DNA of 64,000 nucleotides. Origin: CAZBNB01 sp964493245. Its GTDB lineage: Bacteria > Pseudomonadota > Gammaproteobacteria > Legionellales > Legionellaceae. The stretch is from the NCBI GenBank assembly GCA_964493245.1, contig CAZBNB010000006.1:45934-109933 (forward strand), read 5' to 3'. The notes below the pieces were generated by a model. The model saw only the letters and a list, made by a program, of their open reading frames with translations. It was not told where the DNA came from and did not search any database. Below, piece after piece: positions 34,058-42,746 of the stretch. The first letter of the stretch is position 1; the number at the start of each line of letters is the position of its first letter. The position numbers were made by a program, and so were the translations under genes.

Positions 34058-34249
34058 ATGAATATTTTGAACATCCCTTTCGAAGAACCGCTCACTATTC
34101 TCCTCAATGGTCAAAAAGTTCAAATTATTGCATTTAAAACACAAGAACATGGCAACATCAAATTTGGTATTCAAGCCCCTCGTACTATCCAGGTCCATCG
34201 CGAAGAAATTTATCAAGCTATCAAACAAAAAGAGTCTACGGGCTCGTAA
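34058..34249 (+). CDS. csrA: Divergent CsrA paralogue
   Basis: A 63-aa CsrA-fold protein from ATG 34058. TILLNGQKVQIIAFKTQEHGNIKFGIQAPRTIQVHREEIYQAIKQ aligns along the whole CsrA core, including Leu4 and the RNA-contacting Arg of VHREEIY. The N-terminal strand is MNILNIPFEEP, where canonical CsrA has MLILTRRVGE: the RNA-binding Arg6 and Arg7 are replaced by Ile and Pro. RNA recognition is therefore probably altered. Legionellales carry several such paralogues. The frame is open upstream to 33998 but that part is not family-like. Confidence 0.8.
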   Translation: MNILNIPFEEPLTILLNGQKVQIIAFKTQEHGNIKFGIQAPRTIQVHREEIYQAIKQKESTGS

Positions 34250-34327
34250 ATATTCACTCAGCACCGAGAGAGCGGTTACAAGCATTTACGCTCAATATGA
34301 CCGTTCTCTCGTGTGGAGTGAGCATTT
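34248..34327. repeat. Palindromic element family B, full copy
   Basis: Arms AAATATTCACTCAGCACCGA at 34248 and TCGTGTGGAGTGAGCATTT to 34327 pair with a few mismatches, with GAGCGGT/ACCGTTCTC completing them. It starts in the csrA-like stop codon and ends 8 bp before the fadJ stop, between convergent genes. One arm recurs at 21547-21578. Confidence 0.7.
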
Positions 34328-34335
34328 GCGCTGAC

Positions 34336-36351
34336 TCACCCCATTGATTCTTCCGCTGACATAACATCTTTCGACTGTTTACTTGCTTTGCGCTGTTTAG
34401 GCTTGCTATCCATCGTGTTAGCATAATGCATAGGGCCGCCACGAAACGGTGCAAATCCTGTCGCAAAAATCATCCCTGCATCCAAAAGATCTGCATCTTC
34501 AACAACGCCTTCTTGTAGACATGTTTTTGCTTCAGCAATAATACGCTGTATCAAACGTTGTGAGAGTTCTTCTCGCTTATCTTGTGATGTCACCCGTTGC
34601 TTAATGGGTTTACCATGAACATAACGATAAAAACCTTGTCCGGATTTGCGGCCCAGCTTTTGTTGCGACACCATAGTGCGTAACTGCTCCGGTACTTTTC
34701 CACCAAAAGCATCTATCAGTTTTTCAGCGACGGCCAAACACACATCTAAACCAACCGTATCGGCTAACTCAACAGGTCCCATCACCATACCGAACCATTT
34801 GGCGGCATCATCAATCACTTCCGGAGAATAACCTTCATTTAATAATTGCATCGATTCCAGCAAATAAGGCATCAACAAACGATTAATTAAAAACCCAGGT
34901 GTTGATTTAACGGGCAACGGTAAGCGACCAATTTGATTCACAAATGCACCCGCTCGCTGCGCCACTTCGGGCGAAGTTTTTTCACCGCAAACGATTTCAA
35001 TCAATTCCATCTTAGCAACAGGATTAAAAAAATGGATACCTACCAAACGCTCAGGCGATTGCATGACCGTACTGATTTCATCTAACGGAATACTGGAGGT
35101 GTTGGTTGCCAGAATAGCATCTGGTTTTGCTTTTTCTTCTATCAGTTTGAAAATGCTTTGTTTGACTTCTCGCTTTTCAAAAACTGCTTCGATAATCACA
35201 TCTGCGTCAGCAACACCCTCTCCTTCTGGATCAGGAATTAATCTATCCATCGCACTTTGTATTAAACGTGGTTTACGTAGTTTTTTTGCAAACAATTGTG
35301 ATGCACGTCCAATAGCAGGGGCAATTTGCTTATAAGTTGTGTCTTGTAACGTCACTTTTAAACCTTTCAGCGCACACCATGCTGCAATATCACCACCCAT
35401 TACCCCTGCACCAATCACATGCACATGTTTGGCAGCCGTTTTTGACTGTTTAGCAAACGATTTCAGTCGATCACGGAGTAAAAAGAGTCGAATCAGATTT
35501 TTAGCTGTTTCACCGTGGTGAATCAGATGCTCTACCGAATCAATTTCCTTTAAATAAGCACGATCATCTGTGCCACCTTCTTTTTCCCATAAATCAATGA
35601 TGGCAAATGGTGCAGGGTAATGTTCGATACGAACTCTTTTTGCAACTTGATGACGCATGAGTGAGGCAAGTAAACGACGAACAACAGGAAAATGCGAAGC
35701 AGATTGTAAAAAGCTCGGTTTATGTTTAGGCGGTAAGTTTTTTAGATAATAAACAGCCGCTCGCTTTAGTTGACGCTCCGGAACCATATCATCAATCACG
35801 CCCAACTGCTTTGCGCGGCCGGCAGAAATGGGTATACCCGTCAGCATGATTTGCGTCAATGCTTGAAAACCGCCAATCAAACGGGGTAAACGCACGGTTC
35901 CACCCCAACCTGGGTTAAAACCTAACATCACTTCAGGCAAGCCTAACTTGGTTTCATTGCTGTCGCTGGCCAATCGATATCGACACGCCAAAGCCAGCTC
36001 TAGACCACCCCCCATACAAAAACCATGAATCATGGCCACCGTAGGAATAGGCAAAGATTCCAAGCGTGCAAAAACAGCTTGTCCTTTTCTTAAAAAATCA
36101 ATAATTTGCGATTCACTTTCAAAGTTAGCAAACTGATGTACATCCGCTCCGGCAATAAAGCCTTTTGTTTTTAGGGAATAAATAACTAACCCTTGCGCAC
36201 CTTTGATATGACAAACATCTTGTAAAAGGCTATTTAATTCATTTAAAACATCTTCATTTAATGAATTCGCACTTGAATCAGCACGATCAAACCCAAGCCA
36301 AATAATGTGATCTTTATCTGTGGTCAGCTTCCAATGTTTATATTGACTCAT
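34336..36351 (-). CDS. fadJ: Fatty acid oxidation complex alpha subunit (FadJ/FadB-like)
   Basis: A 671-aa bifunctional enzyme from ATG 36351. Enoyl-CoA hydratase domain (1-190): GFIAGADVHQF and MIHGFCMGGGLELALACRYR with the catalytic Glu pair region. 3-hydroxyacyl-CoA dehydrogenase domain (about 290-590): VHVIGAGVMGGDIAAWCA (NAD), EAVFE, ATNTSS, GIHFFNPV (catalytic His) and GFLINRLLMP. It overlaps fadI by 4 bp (ATGA), an operon like fadIJ/fadAB. The N-terminus and thiolase partner look more like the FadIJ form. Confidence 0.92.
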   Translation of the reverse strand: MSQYKHWKLTTDKDHIIWLGFDRADSSANSLNEDVLNELNSLLQDVCHIKGAQGLVIYSLKTKGFIAGADVHQFANFESESQIIDFLRKGQAVFARLESLPIPTVAMIHGFCMGGGLELALACRYRLASDSNETKLGLPEVMLGFNPGWGGTVRLPRLIGGFQALTQIMLTGIPISAGRAKQLGVIDDMVPERQLKRAAVYYLKNLPPKHKPSFLQSASHFPVVRRLLASLMRHQVAKRVRIEHYPAPFAIIDLWEKEGGTDDRAYLKEIDSVEHLIHHGETAKNLIRLFLLRDRLKSFAKQSKTAAKHVHVIGAGVMGGDIAAWCALKGLKVTLQDTTYKQIAPAIGRASQLFAKKLRKPRLIQSAMDRLIPDPEGEGVADADVIIEAVFEKREVKQSIFKLIEEKAKPDAILATNTSSIPLDEISTVMQSPERLVGIHFFNPVAKMELIEIVCGEKTSPEVAQRAGAFVNQIGRLPLPVKSTPGFLINRLLMPYLLESMQLLNEGYSPEVIDDAAKWFGMVMGPVELADTVGLDVCLAVAEKLIDAFGGKVPEQLRTMVSQQKLGRKSGQGFYRYVHGKPIKQRVTSQDKREELSQRLIQRIIAEAKTCLQEGVVEDADLLDAGMIFATGFAPFRGGPMHYANTMDSKPKQRKASKQSKDVMSAEESMG

Positions 36352-37664
36352 TTTGATTTTGCCCCTGTAAACCGTTCTACATACATTGCCCCACCCTGGC
36401 CACCACCAATACAAATAGCTGCCATCCCGTGTGTTCCTTGACGTTGTTCTAACGCATTCAATAAATGTAAAACAATTCTTGCGCCACTGGCACCAATCGG
36501 ATGACCTAAGGCAATGGCTCCGCCATCGACATTGAGCTTAGCTTTATCTGGCGCACCCATTGCCTTTTTTAAGCCTAATTCTGTTTGACAAAAATCATCA
36601 TCATCCCAAGCAGCTAAACAAGCTAATACTTGTGCAGCAAAAGCTTCGTTGATTTCCCAGCAATCTAACTCATTGGGTGTTAATTTATGACGTTCTAAAA
36701 TAGGTGTAGCTGCATAAACAGGTCCCAATCCCATCATGGCCGGATTTAAAGCACCCCATTGAGAGTCAACAATACGTCCAATAACCGGTAAATTATGCTC
36801 TTTTACAGCCTCTTCACTGGCCAATAATAATAAGCTAGCACCATCGGTAATTTGTGAGCTATTACCGGGCGTTACCATGCCATATTTTCTATCAAAATAA
36901 GGCTTTAATTTTGCTAATCCCTCAACCGAAGAATCTTGTCGGTAACCATCATCTTGCATGTATACTTTACCTTTGGCATCAATGATAGGAACGACCTCAC
37001 CCATACGTCCGTCTGCATAAGCGGCTGCCACGCGATGATGGCTATCATTCGCAAACGCATCGGCTTGTTCACGAGTCAGGTTAAACTGATAAGCTAAATT
37101 TTCAGCTGTTTGCCCCATGTTTAAACCAACAATCGGATCAGTTAAACCTCTTAGTAAAGCAATAACCGGTGCAAAAAAGCTGGGTCTTAATTGTGTCAGT
37201 AACTTGGCGCGTTGTTGTATAGATTTAGCACTGGCCCAATAACCTAACCAGGCGGTCATTTGCATGTTTAAAAGTACGGGTGCATGGCTCATAGCCTCTG
37301 TGCCACCAGTTAAAACCAAATGACTTCGGCCACTGGCAATATCTTGTGCTGCATTATCAATCGCTTGCATGCCAGAAGCACAATTACGTGCGACCGTATA
37401 AGCCGGAATATGTTGTCCACAACCAAGGCGTAAAGCGACCACGCGTGCGATATTCATTTCATCTGGGCTTGCCATGACAGAGCCTAAAATAACTTCATCA
37501 ATGGCATCGGGAAGAAAATTTTGTCGCTTTAATAAAGAGCGCCCTGCTGCTACAGCTAAATCTGAAGCACTAAAAGGCCCTATACCACGTGCTTTCAGAA
37601 AAGGAGTACGGCAACCATCAACAATATAAACTGGTTTACCATCTAAATTTGATTTTTGTTTCAT
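36348..37664 (-). CDS. fadI: 3-ketoacyl-CoA thiolase (FadI-like)
   Basis: A 438-aa thiolase with nucleophile Cys in ARNCASGMQAID, NEAFAAQ, and the C-terminal GHPIGASGARI and CIGGGQGGAMYV (second Cys). Length over 430 and the sequence around the start fit FadI rather than the shorter FadA. AGGAGG 5 bases before ATG 37664 makes this the first gene of the beta-oxidation operon. Electrons from the pathway may enter the quinone pool through the ETF-QO at 46389. Confidence 0.92.
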   Translation of the reverse strand: MKQKSNLDGKPVYIVDGCRTPFLKARGIGPFSASDLAVAAGRSLLKRQNFLPDAIDEVILGSVMASPDEMNIARVVALRLGCGQHIPAYTVARNCASGMQAIDNAAQDIASGRSHLVLTGGTEAMSHAPVLLNMQMTAWLGYWASAKSIQQRAKLLTQLRPSFFAPVIALLRGLTDPIVGLNMGQTAENLAYQFNLTREQADAFANDSHHRVAAAYADGRMGEVVPIIDAKGKVYMQDDGYRQDSSVEGLAKLKPYFDRKYGMVTPGNSSQITDGASLLLLASEEAVKEHNLPVIGRIVDSQWGALNPAMMGLGPVYAATPILERHKLTPNELDCWEINEAFAAQVLACLAAWDDDDFCQTELGLKKAMGAPDKAKLNVDGGAIALGHPIGASGARIVLHLLNALEQRQGTHGMAAICIGGGQGGAMYVERFTGAKSK

Positions 37665-37932
37665 GGATCCTCCTGATAAAGAGACATTTGAAATGATGTC
37701 AAGGTTGAGGAATCAACCATTGTCCATCCTGGAAGAGGATCAAACGACTCCGTCTTACTTTAAGTTCACACAAGCAGACAAAAGATTATCAGCAAACTTT
37801 ATTTCGTACAAGCGCATAAATACTTACATACAGCTTATCGTGTTTTGAAAAGAGTTGGAGACACAAAGAAGTTCGTATTAAAAATTCTAAAGCTTGAGAA
37901 AGTGCTCCCGCAAATGGGAAAGAGCCATAAGA

Positions 37933-38009
37933 TGGCGCGCCCGGAAGGATTCGAACCTCCGACCCTTTGGTTCGTAGCCAAATACTCTATCCAACTGAGC
38001 TACGGGCGC
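37933..38009 (-). tRNA. argV: tRNA-Arg (ACG)
   Basis: A 77-nt cloverleaf on the minus strand. Acceptor stem GCGCCCG/CGGGCGC with discriminator G and encoded CCA, D arm GCTCAGTTGGATAGAG, anticodon loop CTACGAA (anticodon ACG, read as ICG) and T arm GGAGGTTCGAATCCTTC. It follows tRNA-Ser at 49 bp, the serV-argV order known in enterobacteria. Confidence 0.95.
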
Positions 38010-38058
38010 ATAATGAAAATTGATATCTCACGGCGATGCGATAAAACTTCGCCGTGTA

Positions 38059-38149
38059 TGGCGGAGAGAGAGGGATTCGAACCCTCGATGGGATTTTGTC
38101 CCATACTCCCTTAGCAGGGGAGCGCCTTCGACCTCTCGGCCATCTCTCC
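38059..38149 (-). tRNA. serV: tRNA-Ser (GCT)
   Basis: A 91-nt class II tRNA on the minus strand. Acceptor GGAGAGA/TCTCTCC, discriminator G and encoded CCA, anticodon loop CTGCTAA (anticodon GCT), a long variable arm (GTATGGGACAAAATCCCATC) and T arm GAGGGTTCGAATCCCTC. Directly upstream on the same strand lies the split kinase gene. Confidence 0.95.
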
Positions 38150-38210
38150 ATCAATGGTGGGAGAGTATATCAGGTATTCTAACAGCGTCAACTTCTATCT
38201 TTGTAAATAT

Positions 38211-38963
38211 CTAAAGTCCGCATCTGTTCGTCTCGTTTTGCAGAAACTCCCCATTATGAACGACAGATTGATCGTCACATTGATTTTCTTTTACTCGATG
38301 TAATGCATTGTAGTTAGCACGAATGCGTTCAAAAAAATCATAAGCTTGATTAAAGCTCCATCTGCTCGATGGATCAGGATCAGCTAAAAAACCCAATGCA
38401 AAAAAAGCATACACTAAAATCGAGTTTGAAAAGTCCTCAGGCTCGTTTGGATAAAGTGCTTTGGCTTCCTTTAATTTTTTTGCTAGAAAATCAGTCTCCC
38501 TGATGTTGGCTGTTTCATTCGGAACAAGCCCTAAAATAACGGCGATTACCTTACCAAGAGCAAACATATCCTCTGCGCCATTGCTAACGGATGGACGAAC
38601 CTTATATTGTTGAATGAATGCACGAATTTCAGGCGCCAAATATTGGCCTGAGTGAGATATAATAGGGCGACTTGAGCCGAACTTATAAGCACCTTCGTAA
38701 TCTATCACATGGATAGGCCAGGTTGGACGAAAATTTGGGTCTATTAAAGCACCTCTTTCAAGTAAATCAGTCACATTATTGCCACCGATATCAATAATAA
38801 AGTTTTCAGGCTTCAAGTCACCATGAACAATACTTTCTTCTAATACTTCTTTTTTATACGCATCTAATAATTGAAAAATGACCATTAATCGTAAGTGAAA
38901 CGAAACCGCAGTTACTCCAATTGTGAAATAACAAATCAGGTCAAAAAGATCGACACCCGGCAT
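38211..38963 (-). CDS. Eukaryotic-type protein kinase, catalytic C-terminal part
   Basis: A 250-codon frame with the kinase core: SIVHGDLKPENFIID (catalytic loop, HGD replacing HRD, with Lys and Asn), HVIDYEGA (DYE in the DFG position), SGQYLAPEIRAF (APE) and GAEDMFALGKVIAVILG (the F-helix Asp). The N-lobe is missing here. It lies in the neighbouring frame (38936-39484), and the two join at an A8 tract. ATG 38963 falls inside that tract, so independent translation is unlikely to yield an active kinase. Probably a secreted effector kinase in an intact or recently broken form. Confidence 0.75.
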   Translation of the reverse strand: MPGVDLFDLICYFTIGVTAVSFHLRLMVIFQLLDAYKKEVLEESIVHGDLKPENFIIDIGGNNVTDLLERGALIDPNFRPTWPIHVIDYEGAYKFGSSRPIISHSGQYLAPEIRAFIQQYKVRPSVSNGAEDMFALGKVIAVILGLVPNETANIRETDFLAKKLKEAKALYPNEPEDFSNSILVYAFFALGFLADPDPSSRWSFNQAYDFFERIRANYNALHRVKENQCDDQSVVHNGEFLQNETNRCGL

Positions 38964-39484
38964 TTTTTTTGCACTGCGACACCAAAAAATCGATGGCGAA
39001 TGACTTTGGGATTTTTTTTTGTTCGCATTTTAAAATGAGCAAAACGTGGATTTTCAGCAGCCAAGTGCCCATCTGTAGAGGCTTTATATTCGTGCGTCAT
39101 CTTCATTTGACGCTTAGTTATTTCTTTCTTGTCTGTTGTACGCACAAACTGACATTTGGCAATCAAAGGCTCAGATGGCTCAGAATAAATACATTTATTT
39201 CTAATTATTCGAAATATTTTCTCAATCGGATACACATCGGTTTTATCGGTCTTACCCGCTTTGAACAGCGCTTGATTAGATAAAATCTGATAAACAGGTT
39301 TATTTTGAGCATCTACTTTGCATAAGACCGTATGGGTCAGTGAAAATATATTTCCACTCACAGAATAGTGTTTATTTTTGACTAAAATCGTACGAGAAGG
39401 ATTATTATTAACCAATCTAACAAATAAATTTAATACATCTCGATTGTCTATAGAAAGAGGATCAATGGTAACCAGAGTTTTCAT
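38936..39484 (-). CDS. Kinase N-terminal part, frame 0 of the split gene
   Basis: A 182-codon frame. Its last 12 codons after the A8 tract are not kinase-like; reading -1 there instead continues into MPGVDLFDLI, the hinge-like stretch typical of this kinase type. The N-lobe is divergent and I see no certain glycine loop. HEYKASTDGHLAAENPRFAHFKM may carry the beta3 region. The combined product would be roughly 420 aa. Either programmed or transcriptional slippage, or a one-base loss in a homopolymer, explains the split. Confidence 0.65.
   Translation of the reverse strand: MKTLVTIDPLSIDNRDVLNLFVRLVNNNPSRTILVKNKHYSVSGNIFSLTHTVLCKVDAQNKPVYQILSNQALFKAGKTDKTDVYPIEKIFRIIRNKCIYSEPSEPLIAKCQFVRTTDKKEITKRQMKMTHEYKASTDGHLAAENPRFAHFKMRTKKNPKVIRHRFFGVAVQKKCRVSIFLT
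38963..38970 (-). other. Slippery A8 tract (A_AAA_AAA) joining kinase frames
   Basis: In frame 0 the codons read CAA AAA AAA TGC, so A_AAA_AAA is an exact X_XXY_YYZ heptamer. A -1 shift there puts the ribosome on ATG CCG GGT of the kinase frame. No strong stimulatory hairpin is visible in the next 30 bases. A ninth A would also restore the frame. Confidence 0.6.
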
Positions 39485-39572
39485 TCAATATCGCGCAATA
39501 AAAGCGACATATTGTCATATATTAAGTCTAAAAAATCAATAGCAGAGCATAGATATTACGTCTTTTTTGTAA

Positions 39573-39597
39573 GAGGCGGATTTTATTTTTAATGAGG
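39573..39597. repeat. Relic of the MITE at 8348-8470
   Basis: Twenty-five bases starting gaggcggattttattttt are identical to 8374-8398, and similarity continues weakly (AGTTTA). No terminal repeats remain. It lies about 30 bp upstream of the trpE -35 box. Confidence 0.6.
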
Positions 39598-39628
39598 AAG
39601 TTTAAATTTCGTTTTGTCATTTTCCCCC

Positions 39629-39661
39629 TTGACACAAACTTTGTAACGCTATAACATTACA
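39629..39661 (+). promoter_or_regulatory. trpE promoter and possible operator
   Basis: TTGACA at 39629-39634 with TAACAT 17 bases later (or TATAAC at 15). TGTAA at 39642 and TTACA ending at 39661 form an inverted repeat over the -10, a fair place for TrpR binding, although the classical CTAGTTAACTAG operator core is absent. No trpL leader peptide or attenuator is visible in the 25 bases before the trpE start. Confidence 0.5.
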
Positions 39662-39688
39662 TAAGTTCAAAATGATTGGGAGTTATTC

Positions 39689-41149
39689 ATGCTGTATTCA
39701 ACCCTTACCTTAGATGAGTTTGTTACGATGGCGCAAAATACAAAGCGCATTGCCGTACATAAAGAAATTCCTGCTGATTTTCTGACCCCCATTCAAATGG
39801 TTGATAATCTAAAAGAAGAGATGCGTGATGGTGTGATTTTAGAATCGGGACTACATCATCAGGATGCAGGACGATATTCGTATCTTGCGTTTGGTACATT
39901 AGCACATTTCACGATTAAAAATGCAGGTTCAGATAGCCAGACTGGCTCCGCTGTGTTTGACCCTTTTCGCGACATGTTAAAGCAATATGCTTGCCTTTCA
40001 CCACATCCACAGGTTAATCTCATGAACGGTGCTGTTGGTTTTATGACTTACGATGCCATTCGTCTGTTTGAAAACACTCCCGATCGCCATGTTGATACAC
40101 AGCAATTACCAGATATTTCCTTTCACATTTATCAAACTGTTTTGATGTTTGACCACTTAAAACAAACAGTCATGATCAGTATCAATGTCGAGGCGGGACA
40201 GGATCCGATTGCCACTTATCATGATACAGAAATAAGCTTGACGCGCTTAATCACCCAAATGAGCCACCCTGCTAAAGATTATGAAAAGCATCAAACAAGA
40301 TCTAAAGCTGATTTTTCAGTAGATGAAACCGATGTGACAGATGAAATGTACATCGAGGGTGTGCAACGTGCTAAAGAATACATTACTCAAGGTGATGCCT
40401 TTCAAATTGTGCTATCACGCTGCTTTCAAAAAACCTACACCACCACACCTTTGCATATATACCGGACATTAAGACGCACAAGCCCAGCTCCATATATGTT
40501 TTATCTACCGACACCACAAGGGGTGGTTGTGGGGGCTTCACCTGAAAAAATGATTCAAATACGTGGCCAACGTATTTCTATCAATCCCATCGCCGGCACA
40601 AGACGTCGTGGTGCAGATGATGACAAAGGATTGATTAGTGCCGCATTATTAAACGATGAAAAAGAGCGTGCTGAACACATGATGTTGGTTGATTTAGCTA
40701 GAAATGATTTGGGTGTCGTTTGCAAACCAGGCAGCATTCAAATAGACGCATTATTACATGTTAAGCATTTTTCTCATGTTAGCCATCTTACTTCAGAAAT
40801 TAGCGGGACGCTCAGAGATGATTGCGATGCGTTTGATGCACTGGCCGCTGTTTTCCCTGCGGGCACACTCAGTGGTGCACCGAAAATTCGCGCGATGGAA
40901 GTGATCGATGAATTAGAATCTTCGCGACGCGGCATGTACGGTGGCCTCATTTGTAGAATCGACTTTCAAGGCAATCTCGACAGTTGTATTGCCATTCGAA
41001 TGGCTACTTTAAACCAAGGCATTGCCACTGTCAGAGCTGGCGCAGGTATTGTATTTGACTCCGACCCACTCTCTGAAGCGCATGAAACACGACAGAAAGC
41101 GCAAGGTATTTTAGAAGCGATTTCACTGGCAGAGGAGTCATTAGCATGA
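39689..41149 (+). CDS. trpE: Anthranilate synthase component I
   Basis: A 486-aa chorismate-binding enzyme that makes anthranilate with TrpG ammonia. The active-site block INPIAGTRRRGADDDKG, LARNDLGVVCKPGSIQI and FPAGTLSGAPKIRAMEVIDELE are present, as is the N-terminal ILESG that resembles the LLES tryptophan feedback site. GGGAG precedes ATG 39689. Overlaps trpG by 4 bp. Confidence 0.95.
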   Translation: MLYSTLTLDEFVTMAQNTKRIAVHKEIPADFLTPIQMVDNLKEEMRDGVILESGLHHQDAGRYSYLAFGTLAHFTIKNAGSDSQTGSAVFDPFRDMLKQYACLSPHPQVNLMNGAVGFMTYDAIRLFENTPDRHVDTQQLPDISFHIYQTVLMFDHLKQTVMISINVEAGQDPIATYHDTEISLTRLITQMSHPAKDYEKHQTRSKADFSVDETDVTDEMYIEGVQRAKEYITQGDAFQIVLSRCFQKTYTTTPLHIYRTLRRTSPAPYMFYLPTPQGVVVGASPEKMIQIRGQRISINPIAGTRRRGADDDKGLISAALLNDEKERAEHMMLVDLARNDLGVVCKPGSIQIDALLHVKHFSHVSHLTSEISGTLRDDCDAFDALAAVFPAGTLSGAPKIRAMEVIDELESSRRGMYGGLICRIDFQGNLDSCIAIRMATLNQGIATVRAGAGIVFDSDPLSEAHETRQKAQGILEAISLAEESLA

Positions 41150-41718
41150 TTTTAATTATCGATAATTACGACAGTTTTACTTATAACTTGTACCAATGCA
41201 TCGCACAACACACGAGTGACATTCAAGTACATCGTAATGACAAAATAACCGCTGATGACATTGAGACCATCAACCCACAAGGGATTGTTTTCTCACCAGG
41301 TCCCGGGCGTCCAGAAGATGCGGGGATATGTATCGATGCCATCCGTCGCATGACTGGACGTATTCCCATGCTCGGGGTATGCTTAGGATTACAAGCCATG
41401 GCAATTGCGTTTGGCGGGCGCGTCGTTGCAGCCCCAACGATCATACATGGTAAGCATGATTTAATTTTTCATACCCGTAAAGGATTATATGATTCATTAC
41501 CGCTACCCTTTCAAGCGGGTCGCTATCATTCACTCGCGGTAGAAAGAAGCAGTTTACCCAATTGCCTAATGATTGAGGCTGAAAATACCGAGGAAATCAT
41601 TATGGGCATTCGGCATACCCACTATCCTATTTTTGGTATGCAATTTCATCCTGAATCTATTTTAACGCCACAGGGCCATCTTTTACTACAAAGGTTTGTA
41701 CAGCTATGCACGATATAA
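41146..41718 (+). CDS. trpG: Anthranilate synthase component II (glutamine amidotransferase)
   Basis: A 190-aa class I amidotransferase: IDNYDSFTYNLYQ at the N-terminus, oxyanion loop SPGPGRPEDAG, nucleophile Cys in GVCLGLQAMA, and His-Glu in FGMQFHPESILT. Supplies ammonia to TrpE. It overlaps trpE by 4 bp and trpD by 13 bp. Confidence 0.95.
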   Translation: MILIIDNYDSFTYNLYQCIAQHTSDIQVHRNDKITADDIETINPQGIVFSPGPGRPEDAGICIDAIRRMTGRIPMLGVCLGLQAMAIAFGGRVVAAPTIIHGKHDLIFHTRKGLYDSLPLPFQAGRYHSLAVERSSLPNCLMIEAENTEEIIMGIRHTHYPIFGMQFHPESILTPQGHLLLQRFVQLCTI

Positions 41719-42746
41719 TTTTGCAAACAAGCATCCATCAATTGATGTGTAAACAAAATCTTGATCAAAATAGCTGTCAAGCGGCTTTACACGCCATGCT
41801 GGCGGAAAATGCCAATCCATTGCAATCCGCTGCATTTTTGGTATTACTGCGCGCCAAAAGTGAGACCGCCGATGAAATATTGGGGTTTATCCAAGCATTA
41901 CGTGAAAAAATGATTCCGGTCCCATCAACACACCGTGTATTAGACATTGTTGGTACGGGGGGGGATAAACAAAATACCATTAATATTTCTACCGGTGCGG
42001 CGATATTAGCAGCCAGTTGCGGTGTTAAAATTGCTAAACACGGCAATCGAGCAGTATCCTCGCTCACAGGCAGTGCAGATGTATTGGAGGCAATGGGCGT
42101 CAATATTATGTTAGACGCAAAAACCATTGCTGCCTGTATTGATAATATTGGTATTGGTTTTTGTTATTCACCTGTATTTAACCCCGCTTTTTTACAACTA
42201 AAACAGCTACGCCATACACTGAACGTACCCACCACTTTGAATATTTTAGGCCCCCTACTTAATCCAACCTGTCCCGAATATATGGTATTAGGTACATTTG
42301 ATGCGACATTAATGTCGTTATTAGCTCAGACTATCATTAAAATAGGGGTGAAACGTGCAGTGATTGTTCATGGCTGTGGATTAGACGAAATCAGCTGTCT
42401 TGGTCCCAATCGATTAATCGATGTCACGCCCGAGGGCATAAAAGAAAAAATACTCGACCCCACTGCTTTTGGTTTGTCGCGTTGCCAAATAGATGATTTA
42501 CGTGGCGGCGATCCCGTATATAATGCGCAACTACTATTAGACTGTCTGTCTGGGGCAAAATCCCAACGTTGTCGAACCATTGCAGAAACATTGATTTTAA
42601 ATGCCGCCGTCGCTTTAAATGTATACGGAATACAAGATTCTATGCAAGATGCGGTCGATCAGGCTTATAACAACTTGTATAATGGTTCCGCCCTTCATTT
42701 ATTACAGACGTGGATTGAATTTTCGCAAAACAGGTGCCTATCATGA
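41706..42746 (+). CDS. trpD: Anthranilate phosphoribosyltransferase
   Basis: A 346-aa enzyme joining anthranilate and PRPP. DIVGTGGDKQNTINISTGAA is the PRPP loop, KHGNRAVSSLTGSADVLEAMG the anthranilate region, and LNPTCPEYMVLGTF a family motif. Separate TrpG and TrpD, unlike the fused enterobacterial form. No trpC, trpF, trpB or trpA follows in this operon. Confidence 0.95.
   Translation: MHDIILQTSIHQLMCKQNLDQNSCQAALHAMLAENANPLQSAAFLVLLRAKSETADEILGFIQALREKMIPVPSTHRVLDIVGTGGDKQNTINISTGAAILAASCGVKIAKHGNRAVSSLTGSADVLEAMGVNIMLDAKTIAACIDNIGIGFCYSPVFNPAFLQLKQLRHTLNVPTTLNILGPLLNPTCPEYMVLGTFDATLMSLLAQTIIKIGVKRAVIVHGCGLDEISCLGPNRLIDVTPEGIKEKILDPTAFGLSRCQIDDLRGGDPVYNAQLLLDCLSGAKSQRCRTIAETLILNAAVALNVYGIQDSMQDAVDQAYNNLYNGSALHLLQTWIEFSQNRCLS

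Noticed and set aside
38059..38149. tRNA-Ser as an integration site for the kinase region
   Set aside because: No duplicated tRNA 3' end or integrase was found around the kinase gene.
37845..38214. ORFs translating to ARPEGFEPPT and EREGFEPS-like peptides
   Set aside because: These are the familiar false proteins from reading the antisense strand of tRNA genes; they lie over tRNA-Arg and tRNA-Ser.
39601..39688. Classical TrpR operator and trpL attenuator before trpE
   Set aside because: No CTAGTTAACTAG core, no Trp-rich leader peptide and no paired terminator hairpins are visible.
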